A DNA stretch of 64,000 nt. Source: CBDCUC01 sp965222485. Its GTDB lineage: Bacteria; Pseudomonadota; Alphaproteobacteria; Rhizobiales; Hyphomicrobiaceae. This document shows positions 33,913 to 41,899 of this stretch, piece after piece. Both the position numbers and the translations under genes were made by a program. The notes beneath the pieces are model-generated. The model was given only the letters and a program-made list of their open reading frames with translations, was not told the DNA's origin and searched no databases. Numbering within the stretch: position 1 is the first letter of the stretch; each line of letters starts with the position of its first letter. The stretch spans positions 529,605 to 593,604 of the forward strand of contig CBDCUC010000030.1 in the NCBI GenBank assembly GCA_965222485.1, read 5' to 3'.

Positions 33913-33932
33913 CCGGCACAAAGATGTGCCGG
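33913..33932 (+). terminator. Hairpin between carB and greA
   Basis: CCGGCAC / GTGCCGG perfect 7-base-pair stem with a 6-base loop, ending just before the greA ribosome site (GGGAG 33940-33944). A T run lies before, not after it. It may be the carB terminator or a structure in the greA leader. Confidence 0.4.
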
Positions 33933-33954
33933 GCCAAGTGGGAGACATTCAGCG

Positions 33955-34434
33955 ATGTCCATGGACCGCGTTCCAATGACGAATGAGGGTTTCAGCACCC
34001 TGGAGGCCGAACTCCAGCGGCTGAAGGCGGAAGAGCGGCCGCGCATCATTCAGGCGATAGCGGAGGCGCGTTCCCACGGCGACTTATCTGAGAACGCCGA
34101 GTATCACGCGGCAAAAGAGGCGCAAGGTCTCAATGAAGCCAGGGTGGCGGAGTTGGAGGACAAGCTTTCGCGCGCCGAAGTCATCGATCCGTCCACGCTT
34201 TCGGGCACTACGATCAAGTTTGGCGCAACCGTTGCGTTGATTGACGAGGATACGGATGAGAAGGTGAAATACAAGATCGTCGGCGACTCGGAGGCGAATT
34301 TGCGCGATGGAAAGATATCCATTTCCTCGCCCATCGCGCGGGCACTCATCGGCAAATCAAAAGGCGACAGCGTCGAGGTGACGACGCCTAAGGGATCGCG
34401 TTCGTTCGAAGTCGTCAAAATTGAGTGGAAGTAG
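33955..34434 (+). CDS. greA: Transcription elongation factor GreA
   Basis: Rescues backtracked RNA polymerase by stimulating transcript cleavage. From ATG 33955 it has 159 residues, the normal GreA length. The N-terminal coiled coil carries the acidic tip (ARSHGDLSENAEYHAAKEAQG, the D-x2-E-N loop) and the C-terminal FKBP-like domain has YKIVGDSEANLRDGKISISSPIARALIGK. An open frame continues upstream into carB but is not family-like. Independent or distal member of the carB transcript. Confidence 0.95.
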   Translation: MSMDRVPMTNEGFSTLEAELQRLKAEERPRIIQAIAEARSHGDLSENAEYHAAKEAQGLNEARVAELEDKLSRAEVIDPSTLSGTTIKFGATVALIDEDTDEKVKYKIVGDSEANLRDGKISISSPIARALIGKSKGDSVEVTTPKGSRSFEVVKIEWK

Positions 34435-34470
34435 CGTCGCGGAAAATTCGAGCACGCGTTTGAGTGTGCA

Positions 34471-34968
34471 TCAGAAGTCGATGCGCTTTTTGACTTCAAA
34501 GATTTCCATGATGCGCGCGCCGCGGTGCGGTCCGTCACACACAAAGGTCCATTTTCCTTCGGTGTAGGTGTCGCACATTTTTACGCCCTTGATCAGGATC
34601 CAGTGACCTTCCTTGCCTTTGTGAATGGCAAGAATGTAGTGCGACCAGGCATTGCGCGGCCGCTGCATCCAGCTCCATACGGTGGGGCGTTCCTTGCGCG
34701 GCAAATGCATGAAGCTCTGGCTGACTTCCATGCTGTAGCCGAAGTGTGAGAGGGCCTGCTCGACTTCTTCGGTATAGGTGCCTTTGATGACGGGCTTCAG
34801 ATGGTCGGGCACATCACGATAGGCGCGGATTTTGTCTTCGATTGTGCTGATCGAATAGCCTGTGATCGCAGCCAGTACGTAGGGTCCGCAAAAGGCGACC
34901 CTGCCGGTATCGTTCTTGACTTCATTGAGTGATGAGGCCATGCGGCCGTTTGTGGCGGTATGTGTCAT
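34471..34968 (-). CDS. Unknown protein with a possible cysteine-peptidase-like fold
   Basis: 165 residues, no family recognised with confidence. Features: Cys27 at the start of a helix (RVAFCGPYVLAAITG), then SHYILAIHKGKEGHWILIKG with a His in a strand, and a later CDTYTEGKWTFVCDGP strand. A Cys at a helix start followed by a His in a strand is the arrangement of papain-like/C39-type folds, so a peptidase or an inactive relative is possible but unproven. No signal peptide. Convergent with greA. ATG 34941 is an alternative start. Confidence 0.55.
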   Translation of the reverse strand: MTHTATNGRMASSLNEVKNDTGRVAFCGPYVLAAITGYSISTIEDKIRAYRDVPDHLKPVIKGTYTEEVEQALSHFGYSMEVSQSFMHLPRKERPTVWSWMQRPRNAWSHYILAIHKGKEGHWILIKGVKMCDTYTEGKWTFVCDGPHRGARIMEIFEVKKRIDF

Positions 34969-35167
34969 GGTGAAATTGTTTTAGGACTGCCGATGGCGCC
35001 CCTGCCTATTCGTGTCAAAAACGTTAACCGAATCTTGCTGCAAGGTGGTTTACGTTTCGTTAACAGCCGTCCCGCGGGCAGCGGGAATGCGATATTGCCG
35101 CCGCTGCTGGGGCGGCTACTCTCATGTGGGTTCTGGGCTTACGCGGCGCCGTATGTTGCGAGGTGAA

Positions 35168-36652
35168 ATGAACGTATCGTTTCTGCAGGAACTTCTGAAT
35201 ACGGTGGCCGAGCAGGGTCGGGCTCTGTTGCCCAAGTCGCTGTTTCGCGGCGATGCGGAAGAAGGTATCCAAGCGCTCGTCGGTGCGTTGATGTCAGGGC
35301 GCGGGGAAGCGTCCGGCGTTGCGATCGCGCAGCAGCTCCTCGCACACTACCGTGTGTTGGATGAGCGAACTCGCAATGCGTTTTTTCGCTATCTGGCGGT
35401 GATGCTGCAACCCGACGGTGCCCGGATTGAAACCGCTGCACGCGAATATCTTGCGCACCCATCGGCGCGTGCGCTGTCAGCGCTGCAAGACGCTGTTGAA
35501 AGTCCGCTGCAGGAATTTTTTCGGCGGCTTAACCTGGCGCCAGGTGCCACAGCACAGATCGTTGCCATGCGCGCTGACCTTCTGGCCATGGACGACAAAG
35601 ATAGTGTTCTGTCCCAGGTCGACGGTGACGTACGCCATCTGCTCTATTCATGGTTCAACCGAGGTTTTTTGGTACTGCGGCGCATAGACTGGCAGACGTC
35701 TGCAGCCATTTTAGAGCGCTTGATGGCCTACGAGGCTGTGCATGAAATTCGAGGCTGGGAGGATTTGCGCCGCCGGCTCGATCCTGCTGATCGGCGCTGT
35801 TTTGGCTTTTTCCATCCCTCACTGGTGGACGACCCATTGATCTTTGTGCAGGTGGCCCTGACCAAGGATATTCCTGACGCAATTGCACCAGTTCTTGAGG
35901 AAGCACGCAAAAACGCTGTGGAGCCGGCGCCAACGACGGCCGTTTTCTATTCAATCTCGAATTGCCAGCCGGGCCTTAAGGGCATTTCGTTCGGGAACTT
36001 CCTAATCAAGCAGGTGGTTGAGGATCTTGTGCGGGAGATCCCCTCCTTGAAAACGTTTGTAACGCTGTCTCCGGTGCCGAAATTTTCGCGTTGGCTCGCC
36101 GACGTTCTCGCTGAGGAGGATACCAGCGAGGACGTCACGGGATTTGACCGCGAGCTATTAAAGCAATTGGAGGCGCCGGATTGGCATTTGAGCTTGGAGG
36201 CAGACAGTCCATTGCAGGACGCCCTGAAGTCGTTGGCGGCCACCTATTTTCTCAAGGCCAAGGCCAGCGATGGCAAACCAATCGATCCAGTAGCGCGATT
36301 CCACCTTGGCAATGGTGCGCGCTTGGAACGGATCAATTGGCTGGGGGACCTTTCAGAGAAAGGGATCGCACAGTCGCATGGGCTTATGGTGAACTACCGC
36401 TATGACCTGAAAGAGATCGAGCGCAATCACGAGGCATATGCCAATTCGGGACATGTTGCCGCTTCCCGGTCGGTGCGCGGACTCTTACGGTCAGGGACGC
36501 TTGATTTCTCAACGTTTGGTGTCGGATCCAAAACCGCCACGCAGAGCGAGCGAAGCGATGAGGGTGGCGGTCCGGCCGCCGGGATTGCGTCATCGCGCGC
36601 CATCACCAGTTTGCCGGAGGACGGCAAAACGCCCATAGACAAAACGAGTTAG
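35168..36652 (+). CDS. Malonyl-CoA decarboxylase
   Basis: Decarboxylates malonyl-CoA to acetyl-CoA. 494 residues from ATG 35168 behind GAGGTGA. The N-terminal helical domain (residues 1 to about 170) is followed by the GNAT-like catalytic domain: VFYSISNCQPGLKGISFGNF, which carries the catalytic-type serine, FHLGNGARLERINWLGDLS and QSHGLMVNYRYDL. No matB (malonyl-CoA synthetase) or transporter is adjacent, so malonate use cannot be claimed. It may instead drain malonyl-CoA. The last 45 residues are low-complexity. A strong hairpin follows. Confidence 0.9.
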   Translation: MNVSFLQELLNTVAEQGRALLPKSLFRGDAEEGIQALVGALMSGRGEASGVAIAQQLLAHYRVLDERTRNAFFRYLAVMLQPDGARIETAAREYLAHPSARALSALQDAVESPLQEFFRRLNLAPGATAQIVAMRADLLAMDDKDSVLSQVDGDVRHLLYSWFNRGFLVLRRIDWQTSAAILERLMAYEAVHEIRGWEDLRRRLDPADRRCFGFFHPSLVDDPLIFVQVALTKDIPDAIAPVLEEARKNAVEPAPTTAVFYSISNCQPGLKGISFGNFLIKQVVEDLVREIPSLKTFVTLSPVPKFSRWLADVLAEEDTSEDVTGFDRELLKQLEAPDWHLSLEADSPLQDALKSLAATYFLKAKASDGKPIDPVARFHLGNGARLERINWLGDLSEKGIAQSHGLMVNYRYDLKEIERNHEAYANSGHVAASRSVRGLLRSGTLDFSTFGVGSKTATQSERSDEGGGPAAGIASSRAITSLPEDGKTPIDKTS

Positions 36653-36685
36653 CGCGGGTGGAGGTCTTTCAGTTTCCCTCTGCCT

Positions 36686-36708
36686 TGCATGCCCGCCGCG
36701 GGCATGCA
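36686..36708 (+). terminator. Strong hairpin after malonyl-CoA decarboxylase
   Basis: TGCATGCCCG-CCG-CGGGCATGCA: perfect 10-base-pair stem with a 3-base loop, 34 bases after the stop. No T run follows, so termination efficiency is uncertain. Confidence 0.5.
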
Positions 36709-36775
36709 CTATGAAGCGGAATTCTCGTTTCGCTGGTTTTACGTGCCGGCTGATGACGATTTGGCAGGAGGCGTC

Positions 36776-37774
36776 ATGCGCTACGACAAAGATGATCAGC
36801 AGAGTTCCAACTACGAAAAGCGTCGAGGTAGAGGAGGACTCCAATTTCCCTTTCCTCGAGGTCGAGGGCGGTCATTTCGAGTGCCAGTCGGCGGGCGCGG
36901 CGGTTTCAGCCTGACCACGCTGATTATTATCGGTGTGATTATGATGTTTCTGGGCATTAATCCGCTCGATCTGTTGCGCGGTGGAATTGGTCCGGGCGGA
37001 GGTGCCGGATTTCCCGAAATTCCACAAATGCCGAATACTGGTGACGCACAACGCAAGTCGAATGACGGTACTCGCGGCCCGTTTGACTTTGACATAGATC
37101 GCAACGCGAGAAGGGAGACAGCGCCGAGCGAAGACGAGATGGCCAGGTTTATGCGTCAAGTTCTGGCGGATACGGAAAAAGTGTGGGGTCGGGTTTTCCG
37201 GTCATTCGACAGGCAATATCAGCCGCCGACACTGGTTGACTACAGGGGAGGCACGCAGACCGGCTGCGGTTTTGGTCAAGCAGCAATGGGACCGTTCTAC
37301 TGCCCATTGGATAGAAAAATTTACGTTGATAGTCGCTTTTTTGATGAGCTGAGAACGAAGTTCGATGCGCCCGGAGACTTTGCCCAGGCATACGTGATTG
37401 CACATGAAGTGGGACACCATGTGCAAAAGCTTCTTGGCGTAGCGGACAAGGTTCAAAGTGCGAAGCGCTCGATGAGTACGCGGAAAGCCAACGCATTGCA
37501 GGTACGGATGGAACTACAGGCGGACTGCCTTGCAGGCGTCTGGGCAAATTTGAATGAGAGTATGCATCAGCGTTTAGAGCCTGGTGATATCGAGGAGGGT
37601 CTGAATGCGGCAAGCCAAATCGGCGATGACATGATTCAAAGACGCACGCAGGGACATGTCGTCCCGGACGCGTTTACGCACGGGTCCGCCGAGCAACGAG
37701 TGCGTTGGTTCAAGACTGGTTTTAAGTCGGGCAATATTAGGGACTGCGATACGTTCAACGCGAGCCGTCTTTAG
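36776..37774 (+). CDS. Neutral zinc metallopeptidase (YpfJ family), copy 1
   Basis: 332 residues from ATG 36776 behind GGAGG. A glycine/arginine-rich cytoplasmic start, one membrane segment (LTTLIIIGVIMMFLGINPLDLL), a linker, then the peptidase domain: MRQVLADTEKVWGRVF, CGFGQAAMGPFYCPLDRKIYVD, the zinc motif AHEVGHH in YVIAHEVGHHVQKLLG, ELQADCLAGVWAN supplying a further ligand, and GSAEQRVRWFKTGF. The catalytic domain should lie in the periplasm. The substrate is unknown. The next gene is a paralogue, 114 bases on. Confidence 0.9.
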   Translation: MRYDKDDQQSSNYEKRRGRGGLQFPFPRGRGRSFRVPVGGRGGFSLTTLIIIGVIMMFLGINPLDLLRGGIGPGGGAGFPEIPQMPNTGDAQRKSNDGTRGPFDFDIDRNARRETAPSEDEMARFMRQVLADTEKVWGRVFRSFDRQYQPPTLVDYRGGTQTGCGFGQAAMGPFYCPLDRKIYVDSRFFDELRTKFDAPGDFAQAYVIAHEVGHHVQKLLGVADKVQSAKRSMSTRKANALQVRMELQADCLAGVWANLNESMHQRLEPGDIEEGLNAASQIGDDMIQRRTQGHVVPDAFTHGSAEQRVRWFKTGFKSGNIRDCDTFNASRL

Positions 37775-37888
37775 ATCTCTTGCCACTGTCATGGACGTTG
37801 GGGCGGGTCAGGTGTCGGTTGGTTATTCTGTCGTGGAGTTTGATCAATGTAATCTAAATGTACTGAATTAATTGGTGGTGAAGTCGTT

Positions 37889-38689
37889 GTGAAATCGTTT
37901 GCTGTTGTGTTAGTTCTGCTGCTTGTCGCGGGCTTCGTGGTTGATTTTGGCAACGTGATGAGCCCGCTACCTGATCGTGGGTATCATATTCCCAGTCTGC
38001 CGGTTGCAGACGAAGGGGGTTCCGGTAGCGCTCAGCACGCTTCTGGGATTGATGAAGAAAAAATATTCATCAGCCGTGTATTGGCGGATACTGAAGATGC
38101 GTGGCATTTGTTGTTCAAGCAAATGGGTAAGACGTACGAAGAGCCGAAGCTCGTTTTGTACACCGGTGAGACTTATTCAGGCTGTGAGACGGTAAAGAAA
38201 TCAATGGGGCCACTTTATTGTCCCCGAGATCAAAAAATTTACCTGGACCCTTCGTTCTTTGTCAGACTCAAAAAATGGTTCAATGCCCCCGGCGATTTCG
38301 CTCAGGCCTACGTGATTGCGCACGAGGTGGGACATCACGTTCAAAATTTGCTCGGAGTACTTTCTCGGGTTACCCGTCTTGAGAAGGATAATCCTGCTAA
38401 CGCAAAATCATATTCAGTCCGGCTGGAGTTGCAGGCAGATTGTCTCGCCGGCGTTTGGATAGCCGTAACGGACAACATGTACCAACGTTTGGAGCCTGGT
38501 GATATCGAAGAAGGATTGAACGCTGCCAGTCAGCTTGGGAATGATACGATTCAAAAAAGGACTAAGGGCTATGTGGTGGCGGATTCATTCACACATGGGT
38601 CTGCTGAGCAACGGGTGCGTTGGTTCAAGACCGGGTATCAAGCCGGCACTGTTCAGGCATGCGATACGTTTGGAGCCGAAGAACTGTGA
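37889..38689 (+). CDS. Neutral zinc metallopeptidase (YpfJ family), copy 2
   Basis: 266 residues from GTG 37889. Compared with copy 1 it has a shorter N-terminus made of a signal/anchor (FAVVLVLLLVAGFVVDFG) and lacks the Gly/Arg-rich part. The peptidase domain matches closely: SRVLADTEDAWHLLF, MGPLYCPRDQKIYLD, YVIAHEVGHHVQNLLG, ELQADCLAGVWIA, LEPGDIEEGLNAASQ, HGSAEQRVRWFKTGYQ. The catalytic residues are all kept, so both copies appear active. Codon use is slightly more AT-rich than its neighbours. Local tandem duplication. Confidence 0.88.
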   Translation: MKSFAVVLVLLLVAGFVVDFGNVMSPLPDRGYHIPSLPVADEGGSGSAQHASGIDEEKIFISRVLADTEDAWHLLFKQMGKTYEEPKLVLYTGETYSGCETVKKSMGPLYCPRDQKIYLDPSFFVRLKKWFNAPGDFAQAYVIAHEVGHHVQNLLGVLSRVTRLEKDNPANAKSYSVRLELQADCLAGVWIAVTDNMYQRLEPGDIEEGLNAASQLGNDTIQKRTKGYVVADSFTHGSAEQRVRWFKTGYQAGTVQACDTFGAEEL

Positions 38690-38788
38690 CCGTCAAGCCG
38701 GTGGCCCAGATGGCACGCACGGCGCGGCGCTGCGGATGATACCAGTTTCTAGACCCGGCGCTGCGCAAAGGTGCGCAAGTTTACCGCT

Positions 38789-39940
38789 CTACAGCGCGCT
38801 GCCGGAAAAGATGCTTATGGCGCACGGAAGTCCGTTACCGCGCATCACCTGGCATATTTTCTGCGCTTCAAGTGAGGTTGTCACCGGGCCCGCGACGAGA
38901 TTGTAGGACTGATGTACGGCTCCTGGGGGCGAATTGGCAACATAGCGCGGCTGTAATCCCTGCAGCGTCGGCCCATAGCGCTCCATTAGTAAGTTCCAGC
39001 TCAAACGCAGGCTGCTAACCGAGGGTCCTGTGGCCAACTCTACGGCAAGTGGGGGTTCCTGGCTGTTCTGGTTTGGTGTCACAACCGCTTCCCCGAAAAG
39101 AACAGGCTCGGGTTGGGCCGCCGGCGCCGTAGCTGGTGCAACCGCGTTTTGTACGACGGTGCGTACCGTCTCGATTGGCGGCGGCGGAGCGCGTTCCGGT
39201 GGTGGCGGTATGACGATGTTGACATTTCGCTTCGGTGGCTCTTTTTCAGGGGCCGGCTCCGCAGCAGTAGCTGGCTGAGTTGCGTCTGCGGTTTGTGTTG
39301 TTGGTGCGGCAGGCTTTACGTCGGCCGGGCTGATGGCGCCGGTCTCAGAAGGAGCCGGTTTATCTGCGCCGCTGCCGTTTAGCAGGATCGGGCTAACGTC
39401 GGCCTGCGTGGATGTGTCCGCGGGGGACCGCTCAGCGTCTGTGGCTGGCGCGGTGCCGGTCTGGTCCGTCTGTTCGACCGCGGCTACGGCTTTCGCGAGT
39501 TCGGCTTCAACCGCATCGGCTTTCGCTGTCTGCTCCGCGATCTGCTCCTTGTTTTTTTCTTCCGCCTGCTGCTTGTCGCGGTTTTTTATCTCGGTCTCAA
39601 GGCGCGCAATATTCAGCCGCGCAGCCGCCAAGTCTTGTTCAAGCTGGCGAACCTGTGCGAGCGCCTGGGCGCGCGCTCTTTGTCCTTCGTTTGTTTCCGG
39701 TTCGCTGGTGCGGATGTCAGGAAGCATCTGGCTGGCGGCGCTGGGCCACAAGGTGATGAGCGAAATGTAAGAGATTGAGACGATTGCCAGCAGCAGCCAG
39801 GCAACGACGTAGCCGGCGGGCAGGGAAGATTTGGCCGGTGACCCAGATGTGTCCACCATCGGCCTGGGTGGTCGGTTCAAAGTTGGCGAAGACGTGGTCG
39901 CAGGCATAATCAGGTTCCGAACTTGTTCGCTCTCAGACAC
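38789..39940 (-). CDS. Membrane-anchored coiled-coil protein with SPOR-like C-terminus
   Basis: 383 residues: a cytoplasmic proline-rich N-terminus, one membrane helix (VVAWLLLAIVSISYISLI), a coiled coil (QALAQVRQLEQDLAAARLNI) around residues 90-160, a long Pro/Ala/Thr linker and a C-terminal segment (SWNLLMERYGPTLQGLQPR; YNLVAGPVTTSLEAQKICQVM) that looks like a SPOR peptidoglycan-binding repeat ending near residue 380. Such architecture fits a periplasm-spanning septal or envelope protein. Divergently transcribed from glmU. Confidence 0.72.
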   Translation of the reverse strand: MSESEQVRNLIMPATTSSPTLNRPPRPMVDTSGSPAKSSLPAGYVVAWLLLAIVSISYISLITLWPSAASQMLPDIRTSEPETNEGQRARAQALAQVRQLEQDLAAARLNIARLETEIKNRDKQQAEEKNKEQIAEQTAKADAVEAELAKAVAAVEQTDQTGTAPATDAERSPADTSTQADVSPILLNGSGADKPAPSETGAISPADVKPAAPTTQTADATQPATAAEPAPEKEPPKRNVNIVIPPPPERAPPPPIETVRTVVQNAVAPATAPAAQPEPVLFGEAVVTPNQNSQEPPLAVELATGPSVSSLRLSWNLLMERYGPTLQGLQPRYVANSPPGAVHQSYNLVAGPVTTSLEAQKICQVMRGNGLPCAISIFSGSAL

Positions 39941-40422
39941 TCGTTTTTCAGTGCGACGTCGCTTCTGCCGCCGGACAAACGCACTTGAGGCAGGCGCAGC
40001 CGCTTGCGGCGCTGTGTGCCCTAAAGTTGCAAAAACGGTGGCTGAGTCGGCCTAGGGGGTCAACGAATCGTCCCGCGTTGGCGGTGTGGACTGTGGAAGG
40101 ACGAGAAATAGGGCCGAAAAGCCCCGCAACATATGGACATGGTGTGGGAGAACTGTGGTTCGATCGACACACCATGCGGCAGTCGGGCGGGTGCCTCAGC
40201 GGGTTATTCGAGATATGCCAAAACGCATGCGGCGTCAGTTGTCCATTGAGCCGCATTTGATCGGTGCGGTGCATATGGTGCCTGGCGGGCCTTGCCACCG
40301 GATGGGCGACAACGCTATGGAACTTGCCGTTGCGGGGACCTGGCACGGCGCGCGCCATAGCATGCGGGTTTTGGGATGCTGGCTGGCCACGCCCAAGCTG
40401 GCAGAGGAATACGGACGGATTG
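39941..40422. other. Divergent intergenic region upstream of glmU
   Basis: 482 bases. The frames that read through are not protein-like. It holds a 9-base inverted repeat (40138-40176). Confidence 0.45.
40138..40176. repeat. 9-base inverted repeat upstream of glmU
   Basis: CATGGTGTG (40138-40146) and CACACCATG (40168-40176) are perfect inverted repeats 21 bases apart, about 250 bases before glmU. Two helical turns between the centres would suit a dimeric regulator; as RNA it would make a long-loop hairpin. Confidence 0.35.
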
Positions 40423-41784
40423 ATGAGCGAAAACCCGGTGTCGATTGTCGTGTTGGCTGCAGGCAAAGGCACGCGCATGAAGTCGGCGCTGCCGAAGGTT
40501 CTGCATAAAATCGGCGGTCGTAGCATGTTGGGCCATGTTTTGGATCTGGCCGCGGTGGTTCCCGATTGCGGGATCGCCGTCGTGGTTGGTCCGGATATGG
40601 AGGATGTTCGCGCAGAAGCACTGCGCCTGGCCCCGCGTGCGAGCATTCATGTGCAAACGGAACAGCGCGGTACGGCCGATGCGGTGATTGCGGCCCGCAG
40701 TGCGCTTGAAGGTCACGACGGAGACGTCATCGTCCTTTATGCAGATACGCCCTTGATTACGCCTGAGGCCGTTTCGTCTTTACGCGCTTGCCTTGATGCA
40801 GGGCATGGTGTTGCCGTGCTGGGATTTGAGGCTGCGGACCCGACAGGCTACGGCCGGCTCCTCAGATCTCCCGACGGTTCGCTAGCCGCTATTCGCGAGC
40901 ACAAGGATGCAAATGAGCAGGAACGGGAAGTCTCCTTGTGCAATTCGGGCGTGATGGCGTTTCGTCTGCCGGATATGCTCTCGGTGCTCGATCGGATCGA
41001 TAACAACAACGCCAAACAGGAATACTATCTGACGGATGCGGTGGACGTTGCGTGCCGCGACGGGCACAAGGCCGGCGTTGTCGTTTGTCCTGAAGACGAA
41101 GTTCTCGGTGTAAATTCCCGCGTTCAGCTCGCTGGCGCCGAAGCGATCTTCCAAACCCGTGCACGCCGGCGGGCCATGTTGGACGGGGTCACGATGGTCG
41201 CGCCGGAGACTGTTTGGCTGTCATACGATACCGAGCTTGCCGCCGATGTTGTGTTGGAACCTAACGTTTTCTTCGGCCCTGGGGTGAAGGTTGAGCAGGG
41301 CGCCGTCATCAAAGCCAACTGTCACTTGGAAGGTGCGCATGTGGGCGCATCCGCCCAGATCGGCCCCTACGCGAGACTGCGGCCAGGAGCCATGCTTGCA
41401 GAACAGGTGCGGGTGGGGAACTTCGTGGAAGTGAAGAATACCGAAATGGGTGCAGGTGCAAAAGCCAATCACCTATCTTATCTTGGTGACGGCACGGTGG
41501 GCGCTGGTGCCAACATTGGCGCGGGAACCATCTTTTGCAATTACGACGGGTTCAACAAGGCGCGGACCGAGATCGGGGAAGGCGCATTTGTTGGGTCGAA
41601 CTCGTCGCTTGTGGCGCCTGTCAAAATCGGTGATGGCGCTTACGTGGGATCGGGCAGCGTGATCACGAAAAATGTAGAACCGGATGCGTTGGCATTGGAG
41701 CGTAGTACACAGGAAACGAGACCGGGATGGGCCGCCAAATTCCGCATGATGATGCAGCGGCGTAGGGATAAGAAGCGGGCGTAA
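40423..41784 (+). CDS. glmU: Bifunctional UDP-GlcNAc pyrophosphorylase / GlcN-1-P acetyltransferase
   Basis: Makes UDP-N-acetylglucosamine from glucosamine-1-phosphate, for peptidoglycan and lipid A. From ATG 40423 it has 453 residues, the standard length. The uridylyltransferase domain shows SIVVLAAGKGTRMKSALPKVLH, TEQRGTADAV, YADTPLITPE. The C-terminal left-handed beta-helix (repeats around KVEQGAVIKANCHLEGAHVG, QIGPYARLRPGA, NFVEVKNTEMG, HLSYLGDGTVG) carries the acetyltransferase site. glmS follows after 115 bases, so GlcN-6-P and UDP-GlcNAc steps are encoded together. Confidence 0.97.
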   Translation: MSENPVSIVVLAAGKGTRMKSALPKVLHKIGGRSMLGHVLDLAAVVPDCGIAVVVGPDMEDVRAEALRLAPRASIHVQTEQRGTADAVIAARSALEGHDGDVIVLYADTPLITPEAVSSLRACLDAGHGVAVLGFEAADPTGYGRLLRSPDGSLAAIREHKDANEQEREVSLCNSGVMAFRLPDMLSVLDRIDNNNAKQEYYLTDAVDVACRDGHKAGVVVCPEDEVLGVNSRVQLAGAEAIFQTRARRRAMLDGVTMVAPETVWLSYDTELAADVVLEPNVFFGPGVKVEQGAVIKANCHLEGAHVGASAQIGPYARLRPGAMLAEQVRVGNFVEVKNTEMGAGAKANHLSYLGDGTVGAGANIGAGTIFCNYDGFNKARTEIGEGAFVGSNSSLVAPVKIGDGAYVGSGSVITKNVEPDALALERSTQETRPGWAAKFRMMMQRRRDKKRA

Positions 41785-41899
41785 GCGCCATTGGACCGAG
41801 ACTTTCCGACCGAGTTGGTGATGCGGGCGCGGTGGTGCTGAAATTCTCGGAGCAGCAACACTCGTCGCGCGGTCACGACTGAAAATGGAGAGATAAAGC

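Noticed and set aside
33793..33954. Upstream extension of the greA frame into carB
   Set aside because: GreA homology and the ribosome site start at 33955; the extension overlaps conserved carB codons.
39948..40646. Minus-strand open frame upstream of and overlapping glmU
   Set aside because: Overlaps the glmU start and its leader; no recognisable protein features.
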